In this document: positions 1-4,543 of the stretch, piece after piece
Layout of the letters: each line of letters begins with the position of its first letter
How positions within the stretch are numbered: the stretch's first letter is position 1
The notes under the pieces: generated by a model
Told to the model about the DNA's origin: nothing
Seen by the model: only the letters and a program-made list of their open reading frames with translations
Databases searched by the model: none
Translations under genes and position numbers: made by a program
NCBI GenBank assembly: GCA_036821645.1
Contig: DAISJD010000158.1
Span: forward strand, 1-6,096
DNA from: DAISJD01 sp036821645
GTDB taxonomy: Bacteria > Pseudomonadota > Alphaproteobacteria > ATCC43930 > CGMCC-115725
DNA: 6,096 bases
Reading direction: 5' to 3'

Positions 1-179
1 GTGCTAACGGGCGGTTTTGCCGGCGTTTCGCTGGGCGCTGTCTGAACGGGTTCCCCGTAACCCGGCACCGTCCAGAGGATCGCAATCGACAGGGCCGAAA
101 GAACGGTCCTGCTGGCAACGAAGCCAAGCCTGCGTGTGGCCGGGAAGAATCGACGAAAGAACGGCATTGGATGATCCAT
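1..179 (-). CDS. lptA: Probable LptA, N-terminal part only (cut by window edge)
   Basis: Only the first 59 codons are visible; the gene leaves the window at its 3' end. The ATG at 179 shares its first base with the TAA stop of lptC (TAATG), so translational coupling is likely. A weak AAGG lies just upstream, and a second in-frame ATG at 167 is an alternative start. The peptide has a basic N-terminal stretch (Arg9, Arg10, Arg16, Arg17, Arg24), a hydrophobic core at about residues 26-39 (VLSALSIAILWTVP) and a likely signal peptidase site near Gly42, then a Pro/Thr/Ala-rich segment. This fits an exported periplasmic protein. In proteobacteria the gene directly after lptC is normally lptA, whose product bridges LptC to the outer-membrane LptD complex during lipopolysaccharide transport. 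The name rests on gene order plus the signal peptide; the OstA-like beta-jellyroll domain is outside the window. Confidence 0.72.
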   Translation of the reverse strand, partial: MDHPMPFFRRFFPATRRLGFVASRTVLSALSIAILWTVPGYGEPVQTAPSETPAKPPVS

Positions 180-1108
180 TACCTTGTGCCCGTGACGGGT
201 TGCGTTTTGATCGGCGGTTGGTTTTTCGGCGGTGCTGTCGTTGCCGGATTTTTGGTGCCCGGTTTAGCCCCCGGTTTGGCCTGGGCTTTTGCGCGCGCGG
301 GGGCGGGCTCTACAGGGACGACTTGTTTCGGCTCGTGAGCATGGGCCGTCCTTAAAATCAGGTGGGACTTGCCTGTGAACGAGATTTTGTCACCTTTGTC
401 GACCAGATGAAAGCCCTGAGCCTCGATGGTGGCCGAGGGGCCGTTGCCGGTGATGGCTTCCTTGCCGTCGGCCGTGCCAGCATCGAGACCTATCCGCGCC
501 GAACGGGTGTGGAATGTAAAGCCCTTTTCGTGAAAAACCGTCACATCGCCGAAGAGGTCCAGTACATGGGCCTGGGGTTGATAAATCCCGGTGCTGCCGG
601 TCACGATAATCCAACTGTTCGATTTGGACAGTAGATCGGCCTTGGGCACGTCGAGGGCGACGAGGTCGCCGCTCTGACTGCTGATATCGGTGCCGTTCGG
701 GTTGTTTTGTCGGGCCGCATCGGCGGTGACGGTGAAGGGCCTACCCTCTTTGTCGATGCCGAGATAGCGCGGATTGACCATGCGCAGATCGCGCGCGCGG
801 CTGGCATCGAGATGGGGCAGACCGGTGCGCAAAAAGGCGAGATTGGTCGTGATATAAGGCCAAGCGGCCAGGGCGGCCAGCAAGGCCCCGGCCGATAGCG
901 GCAGGACGAGCTTCGCCCAGCCGACGAAGCGCGTATAGCGGCGGCTTTGACGATGTGAGACTCTGGGTGAGACCCTGGGCGAGACGCCGACCGTGTCGAT
1001 CGTGCCGACAGAGGGTGCACCCGAACGGGGCGAAAGCGGGGCGTTCGCGGGGTTCTGGCGCTGAAATCCGGGGTTATTTTGCGACTGAGCCTCGTCCATC
1101 CCCGTCAT
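179..1108 (-). CDS. lptC: LPS export ABC transporter periplasmic protein LptC, with long N- and C-terminal tails
   Basis: LptC is a bitopic inner-membrane protein that accepts lipopolysaccharide from the LptBFG transporter and passes it to LptA. The 309-residue product has a cytoplasmic Pro/Ser/Arg-rich tail (1-60), one transmembrane helix (about 64-86, WAKLVLPLSAGALLAALAAW) and a periplasmic domain (about 95-255). The domain carries family-like features: a MVNPRYLGIDKEGRPF stretch at 110-125, GDLVALDVPKADL at 147-159, and a beta-rich pattern with alternating hydrophobics such as LDLFGDVTVFHEKGFTF at 183-199. Residues 256-309 form a Pro/Ala/Lys-rich low-complexity extension. Usual family members are near 190-220 residues, so both ends are extended. 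The start is uncertain: GAAAGG lies only 2 bases before the ATG at 1108 but 11 bases before an in-frame ATG at 1099 (residue 4). The stop overlaps the next gene's ATG, indicating an operon. Family assignment comes from architecture, motifs and neighbour. Confidence 0.9.
   Translation of the reverse strand: MTGMDEAQSQNNPGFQRQNPANAPLSPRSGAPSVGTIDTVGVSPRVSPRVSHRQSRRYTRFVGWAKLVLPLSAGALLAALAAWPYITTNLAFLRTGLPHLDASRARDLRMVNPRYLGIDKEGRPFTVTADAARQNNPNGTDISSQSGDLVALDVPKADLLSKSNSWIIVTGSTGIYQPQAHVLDLFGDVTVFHEKGFTFHTRSARIGLDAGTADGKEAITGNGPSATIEAQGFHLVDKGDKISFTGKSHLILRTAHAHEPKQVVPVEPAPARAKAQAKPGAKPGTKNPATTAPPKNQPPIKTQPVTGTR
950..985 (-). repeat. 12-bp tandem repeat inside lptC
   Basis: On the plus strand GAGACTCTGGGT (957-968) is followed by GAGACCCTGGGC (969-980) and a partial GAGAC (981-985), about 2.4 copies. 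It encodes VSPRVSPRVSHR at LptC residues 42-53, in the cytoplasmic tail just before the membrane helix. The repeat is in frame, so copy-number change would alter tail length without breaking the gene. Confidence 0.7.
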
Positions 1109-1409
1109 TGCCTTTCAACACAAAATTCCGCCCCCGTCTTTTGGGGGTGTCGGGCCGTCGGATCAAGCGCCAAACACGCATCTGCCCCCCGCACGACGGC
1201 TGTTTTCGGGGAAGGGACCCTGACATGACCGCAGGATGATGCCATAAGTTCCGTCGTCCGACTACAGGCGGATGGGGAGTGCCGCCCCGCACGCATCCGA
1301 TCCGCCCAGACGACCCTATTCTAAAATGTCACAGACAAAAACCGACGCACAGGGATAAAATCGGTCCGAAATCATCCTCTTGCCACAGTTAGAGCCCATT
1401 ATACGCCTC
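1109..1409. other. Divergent intergenic region between lptC and the histidine kinase gene
   Basis: About 300 bases carry no convincing gene: the short open frames on either strand have no family-like protein and no good ribosome binding site. It must hold the promoter for lptC (leftward, unless lptC is read from further away) and probably that of the kinase (rightward). A short inverted repeat, CCCCC at 1131-1135 and GGGGG at 1143-1147 with a 7-base loop, would lie in the lptC leader 20-40 bases before its start. I could not find a good -35/-10 pair for lptC. Confidence 0.6.
1332..1361 (+). promoter_or_regulatory. Candidate sigma-70-type promoter for the histidine kinase gene
   Basis: CAGACA at 1332-1337 (4 of 6 to TTGACA) is followed after 18 bases by TAAAAT at 1356-1361 (5 of 6 to TATAAT). 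Transcription would begin near 1368, giving a leader of about 40 bases to the ATG at 1410 but only about 12 to the TTG at 1380, which slightly favours the ATG. The local AT-richness supports it. It was found by eye, with no proof of use. Confidence 0.35.
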
Positions 1410-2849
1410 ATGAGATCCTTTATCCCCTCGCTGCTGGCTCTTGTGCGCAGTTTATCGGCACGGCTGCTGGTTTTAACCATCCTGTTCGTCATGTTGGCCG
1501 AAGTCTTGATCTTCGTGCCGTCGGTCGCGCGGTTTCGTCTGACCTATATGCAAGATAAGCTCGCCGGGGCCAGTTTGGTGCTCTTGGCCTTGGAGGCGTC
1601 CCCGTCGGATCAGGTCAATCAGACGATGGCGGAGACGTTGTTGGATCGGCTCGGTGCCTATGCCGTGGCCCCGACGGGGGTGATGGGGGTCGATACCCCC
1701 ATCTGGCAACGCGAATTGAAACGCGCCGTTCCGACGCCCGTCGAACGTCGGATCGATCTCGATCAGGCATCGGTCGTCGTCTTGATTTACGATGCCCTGC
1801 GCTGTCTCATGCGCCAGGATCAGTTGGCGATCGAAGTGCAGGGGACGGCCCCCGGTTCCGCCGAAAAGCCGATCATGGTCACGATTCCGCAAGAACCGAT
1901 GCGTCTTGCCATGATCGATTACGGTCGGCGGATCTTGTGGCTGTCCCTCGTGATCTCGCTTATCGCGGCCAGTTTGATCTTTCTCAGCCTGCAATGGCTG
2001 CTGGTGCGGCCGATGCGCCGGATGAATGCGAATATGGTCTCGTTTCGGGCCGATCCCGAAGATGGGTCGCGGGTGATCCGGCCCAGTCTGCGGCGCGACG
2101 AAATCGGTCAGGCGGAACGGGAACTTTCCAATCTGCAAGAAACGGTGCGTCTTGCCTTGCGGCAGAAGGCGCGGCTTGCGGCCTTGGGCACGGCGGTCAG
2201 CAAGATCAACCATGACCTGCGCAATATTCTGGCAACCGCGCGCCTTGTGTCCGACCAATTGGCGGGCAACCCGTCCCCCGATGTGCGCCGGGCGGCCTCG
2301 TCCGTGCTGGGGGCCATCGACCGGGCCGTCACGCTGTGCGCCAGTACGCTTGCCTTTACCCGTGGCGAGGGGGAACCCCTGCACCCGACCCGGTTTTCAT
2401 TGGAAGGATTGTTGGCCGAGGTGGTCACCGGCTTGCCGGTCAGCCTCGATTCGCCTCTGAAGACCGAAATCTATGCCCTGCCGCTCGAAATCGAAGCCGA
2501 TCACGATCAACTCTACCGTGCCCTGCTGAACCTAGCCCGCAACGCGATGGAGGCGGGGGCGACGCGCATCGTGTTCCGGGTGGCGCGCGACGGCGAGATG
2601 ATCGCGTTCGAGGTCGAAGATAACGGCCATGGCTTGGCCCCGCGCGCCCTTGAAAACCTATTCACCCCCTTTGCCGGCAGTGCGCGCAAAGGCGGAACGG
2701 GTCTTGGGTTGCCGATTTGCCGCGAAGTCGCCCGCGCCCATGGCGGCGATATGGCCCTCGTCCATACGGGGGCAGAGGGGACCTTGCTGCGCCTCAGCCT
2801 CCCCGCCGCCCACCTGCGCCCCAGCCCGGTAAAGCCGATCGGGAGCTAG
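1410..2849 (+). CDS. Orphan membrane sensor histidine kinase (HAMP, HDLRN-type H-box, HATPase)
   Basis: This is a two-component sensor kinase that should autophosphorylate on His and pass phosphate to a response regulator. Numbering from the ATG at 1410 (479 residues): membrane helix 17-40, periplasmic sensing region of about 135 residues, second helix 175-198 (LWLSLVISLIAASLIFL), HAMP about 199-251, then a dimerisation helix with the phospho-acceptor His268 in SKINHDLRNILA. The ATPase domain shows the N-box LLNLARNAMEAG (Asn374, Asn378), G1 box DNGHG (404-408), F box FTPF (418-421) and G2 box GTGLGL (429-434), all intact, so it should be active. The H-box has HDLRNI instead of HELRTP, lacking the usual proline. 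An upstream in-frame TTG at 1380 would add 10 residues but has no Shine-Dalgarno; the ATG start is itself weakly supported by AGAG 15 bases before it. No response regulator gene is adjacent. The sensed signal is unknown; I do not give a gene name. Confidence 0.93.
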   Translation: MRSFIPSLLALVRSLSARLLVLTILFVMLAEVLIFVPSVARFRLTYMQDKLAGASLVLLALEASPSDQVNQTMAETLLDRLGAYAVAPTGVMGVDTPIWQRELKRAVPTPVERRIDLDQASVVVLIYDALRCLMRQDQLAIEVQGTAPGSAEKPIMVTIPQEPMRLAMIDYGRRILWLSLVISLIAASLIFLSLQWLLVRPMRRMNANMVSFRADPEDGSRVIRPSLRRDEIGQAERELSNLQETVRLALRQKARLAALGTAVSKINHDLRNILATARLVSDQLAGNPSPDVRRAASSVLGAIDRAVTLCASTLAFTRGEGEPLHPTRFSLEGLLAEVVTGLPVSLDSPLKTEIYALPLEIEADHDQLYRALLNLARNAMEAGATRIVFRVARDGEMIAFEVEDNGHGLAPRALENLFTPFAGSARKGGTGLGLPICREVARAHGGDMALVHTGAEGTLLRLSLPAAHLRPSPVKPIGS

Positions 2850-2906
2850 CTGGCGCAAAGCCCTGTGCGGACGCGAAATCTGCCCCATCCGTGACAGTAG
2901 CAACCA

Positions 2907-3122
2907 TCAATGGACAGGGACCGGCTCCAACCCATGCTGGCGCACGGCGGCGAAGGCCGTGGCGCGGTCGGTGATCATGCCCATGCGGGTGCCGTCGGCC
3001 GCATGGATTGCATAGGCGGTTTCATCGTCAATGGTGACCGACTTGATGAACGCGACATGATCAAGGCCGAGGGTTGCCAATTCACTTTGGGTGATCCGGT
3101 GTGGATCGAGTGCCATTGCCAT
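2907..3122 (-). CDS. DUF1150 family protein, downstream of hsp20
   Basis: The product is a small soluble protein of 71 residues with no signal peptide or membrane segment. The core reads ELATLGLDHVAFIKSVTIDD, then TAYAIHAADGTRMGMITD and a C-terminal FAAVRQHGLEPVPVH. I recognise this as DUF1150, an alphaproteobacterial family usually encoded beside Hsp20 genes; its molecular function is not known. I chose the ATG at 3122 because a strong GAGGG (3131-3135 on the complement) lies 8 bases before it. The longer frame from 3155 would add 11 residues and place that Shine-Dalgarno inside the gene. A further in-frame ATG lies two codons downstream of the chosen start. The gene begins 46 bases after the hsp20 stop on the same strand, so co-transcription is likely. 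It converges with the kinase gene across 57 bases in which I see no clear terminator. Confidence 0.9.
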   Translation of the reverse strand: MAMALDPHRITQSELATLGLDHVAFIKSVTIDDETAYAIHAADGTRMGMITDRATAFAAVRQHGLEPVPVH

Positions 3123-3135
3123 TCTGATATCCCTC
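3123..3135 (-). promoter_or_regulatory. Ribosome binding site that decides the DUF1150 start
   Basis: GAGGG at 3131-3135 (read on the minus strand) is followed by the 8-base spacer ATATCAGA and then ATG at 3122. No comparable site precedes the ATG at 3155, so the shorter protein is preferred. Confidence 0.75.
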
Positions 3136-3168
3136 AACAAAAACGGTTCGACCATAGCACTGGCCCGA

Positions 3169-3615
3169 TCAGTCGACCGTGACCGTGGTTTTGGCCTGAT
3201 CCGGGCTTTGCGTGTTGATTTCGACCTTGCGCACCCTTGGTTCTACCGAGGGACGGACGATATCGATATGCAGCAAGCCGTTTTCCAACAGCGCCGACAG
3301 AACCTCGATCCCCTCCGCCAGCACAAAGGACCGTTGGAATTGTCGCCCGGCGATCCCCCGGTGCAGGTAAACCCGCTCTCGATCGTCGCTTTGGCGGCCC
3401 TTGATCACCAACTGGTTGTCTTCGATCTGTACAGAAAGATCATTCATGGTAAAACCAGCGACGGCGAGCGTGATGCGCAAGCGGTCGTCGCCGGTTTGTT
3501 CGATATTGTAGGGCGGGTAACCGTCCGCCGAGGCCTTGGCGACCCGATCGAGGGCGCGCTCGAAATGGTCGAAGCCGAGGAGTAAAGGCGAATTAAACAG
3601 GGACAGGCGGTTCAT
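3169..3615 (-). CDS. Small heat-shock protein, Hsp20/alpha-crystallin family (IbpA-like)
   Basis: This is an ATP-independent holdase chaperone that binds unfolding proteins in the cytoplasm and hands them to the DnaK/ClpB systems. The 148-residue product matches the usual IbpA-class length. A short N-terminal arm (1-32; LFNSPLLLGFDHFERAL) is followed by the alpha-crystallin domain (about 33-125), starting at YPPYNIEQTGDDRLRITLAV and containing LVIKGRQ, YLHRGIAGRQFQRSFVLAEG and the conserved ENGLLHIDI near its end. The C-terminal tail has a V-E-I motif (131-133) equivalent to the I-x-I motif used for oligomer assembly. An AGGAGG ribosome binding site lies 10 bases before the ATG. It heads an operon with the DUF1150 gene and is divergent from msrQ across 115 bases. 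The leader can fold so that the Shine-Dalgarno is paired, suggesting temperature control of translation. Several Hsp20 paralogues are common in this class, so I leave the symbol blank. Confidence 0.97.
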   Translation of the reverse strand: MNRLSLFNSPLLLGFDHFERALDRVAKASADGYPPYNIEQTGDDRLRITLAVAGFTMNDLSVQIEDNQLVIKGRQSDDRERVYLHRGIAGRQFQRSFVLAEGIEVLSALLENGLLHIDIVRPSVEPRVRKVEINTQSPDQAKTTVTVD

Positions 3616-3682
3616 GGCAACAATGCCTCCTCCTCATGCGTCGAGCGAGCAGACCACACCAGACCCGGTATTGGCATCTGGT
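3616..3682 (-). promoter_or_regulatory. Candidate ROSE-like RNA thermometer in the hsp20 leader
   Basis: Read on the minus strand, CUCGCUC (3649-3643) can pair with GAGGAG (3635-3630) in six Watson-Crick pairs with one bulged G and a 7-base loop, which hides the Shine-Dalgarno. The segment contains UCGCU, fitting the UYGCU element of ROSE thermometers, which pairs with the Shine-Dalgarno around an unusual G. Upstream, ACCAGA (3682-3677) and TCTGGT (3663-3658) form a second stem, as expected of a multi-hairpin ROSE leader. A small third hairpin, GGCA-TTGT-TGCC (3627-3616), abuts the AUG. ROSE elements are known upstream of hsp20 genes in alpha- and gammaproteobacteria. Pairings are seen directly; thermosensing is inferred. 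Confidence 0.5.
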
Positions 3683-3685
3683 CCG

Positions 3686-3712
3686 AATGATTTAACCCCA
3701 TCCGTCCACAAG
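3686..3712 (-). promoter_or_regulatory. Possible heat-shock (RpoH) promoter for hsp20
   Basis: On the minus strand CTTGTG (3712-3707) resembles the CTTGAA -35 element of sigma-32 promoters, and an AT-rich TTAAATCATT (3695-3686) lies where a -10 could be. The -10 does not match the sigma-32 consensus well and spacing is ambiguous. The location just before the predicted leader hairpins is the main support. Confidence 0.22.
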
Positions 3713-3730
3713 AAATGGTCATCATCCGCC

Positions 3731-4393
3731 ATGGATCAAGCCCCCCCCACCGATGAAATGCCACGCCGTCGGCGCAGAACCGTCCAGCCGCCTTCCAAAA
3801 CCACGCTGCTGTTGTGGCGTCTTTCCGAAATCGCCTGGATGATCCTGCCGGTCATTCCCTTGTTGATCCTGTATTATTCCGCGAATTACGGCATCCTTGC
3901 GGCCGACCCTTTCCCGCCTTCGACCCGAGAAACCGGCGATTGGAGCATGCGGCTGTTGGCGATCGGCCTGTTCGTGACGCCCGTGGCCCGGATCACCAAG
4001 CAAAACCGCCTGATCCGCTGGCGGCGGATCATCGGTATCTGGGCGGCGGTCTATGCCCTCATCCATTTCGGCATTTGGCTGACCGATCTCGAATATGATT
4101 GGGGCGTCGTTACCCATGAAATTCTGGGCAAGACCTTTCTGGCGATCGGGTTCGTTGCGACCGTGCCGCTGGTGCCGCTTGCCGCCACATCCTGCAACGC
4201 GGCGATCCGGTGGATGACGGGCAGGCGCTGGCGGTTGTTGCATCGGTTGACCTATGGGGTGGTGCTCTTGACCCTCATCCATTGGCTGTTGGCGGGGCGC
4301 GGCCATTATGACGAGTTTCTGATCCTGACCGGGCTCAGTTCTCTTGCCATGGTTTGGCGCTTTTATCGATGGGGGCGGGACGCATTGCGGTGA
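3731..4393 (+). CDS. msrQ: MsrQ (YedZ-like) haem-binding membrane subunit of methionine sulfoxide reductase
   Basis: MsrQ is an inner-membrane b-type cytochrome that passes electrons from the quinone pool or flavin carriers to the periplasmic molybdoenzyme MsrP, which repairs oxidised methionine in envelope proteins. Numbering from the ATG at 3731 (220 residues): a basic Arg-rich N-terminus (PRRRRR at 11-16), then about six hydrophobic segments at 26-50, 73-89, 101-117, 136-154, 174-189 and 196-211. Histidines at 112 (ALIHFGIW), 129 (VTHEILGK), 171 (RLLHRLTY) and 184 (LIHWLLAG) lie in the positions expected for haem binding in the ferric-reductase-like domain. NRLIRWRRIIGIWA (92-105) is also typical. 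Length agrees with the family. The frame is open back to 3536, but that extension overlaps hsp20 antisense and has no family resemblance; the ATG at 3758 is another possible start, though no good Shine-Dalgarno precedes either. No msrP gene is seen next to it, which is unusual. Confidence 0.91.
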   Translation: MDQAPPTDEMPRRRRRTVQPPSKTTLLLWRLSEIAWMILPVIPLLILYYSANYGILAADPFPPSTRETGDWSMRLLAIGLFVTPVARITKQNRLIRWRRIIGIWAAVYALIHFGIWLTDLEYDWGVVTHEILGKTFLAIGFVATVPLVPLAATSCNAAIRWMTGRRWRLLHRLTYGVVLLTLIHWLLAGRGHYDEFLILTGLSSLAMVWRFYRWGRDALR

Positions 4394-4543
4394 CGATCCG
4401 TCAGGAACGGGTGTGGGTATCGGGAATAAAGCCACAATCTTGCGCGTTACTATGCCAAGGGTCGCCGTTGTGTCGTTTTGACGTCCCCTTTGGGGTCATG
4501 CGTCGATTGTGAGCGTATTCTAGAGGATAAGGAGTGTCGCGTG
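4394..4543 (+). other. Intergenic leader with a hairpin before the FecR/DUF6600 gene
   Basis: No gene is seen in these 150 bases. TGAC (4479-4482) and GTCA (4495-4498), continued by CCC (4486-4488) and GGG (4492-4494), form a seven-pair stem with a TTT loop and a 3-base bulge. There is no T-run after it, so it is not a standard intrinsic terminator for msrQ; it may be a weak terminator or part of the next gene's leader. I found no strong promoter. The strong AAGGAG at 4529-4534 serves the next gene. Confidence 0.4.

Noticed and set aside
1074..1296. Short minus-strand frames upstream of lptC that might be a small gene
   Set aside because: Cys/Arg/Pro-rich translations without motifs, overlapping the start of lptC in other frames, and without good ribosome binding sites.
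1473..2384. Minus-strand open frame of 303 codons opposite the histidine kinase
   Set aside because: Its His/Gln/Arg/Gly-rich composition is typical of an antisense shadow in GC-rich DNA, while the plus strand encodes a full kinase with all catalytic boxes.
2850..2906. Possible bidirectional terminator between the kinase and DUF1150 genes
   Set aside because: Only a 4-bp CGCA/TGCG stem and an AGCTAGCT palindrome are visible, with no T-run on either strand.
3536..3730. Extending MsrQ by 65 residues to an upstream start
   Set aside because: The extension runs antisense to the hsp20 start and leader, is not membrane-like and does not resemble MsrQ N-termini.
3722..4435. Minus-strand open frame of 237 codons opposite msrQ
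   Set aside because: Low-complexity Gln/Pro/His-rich translation with no family resemblance; msrQ on the other strand explains the coding signal.
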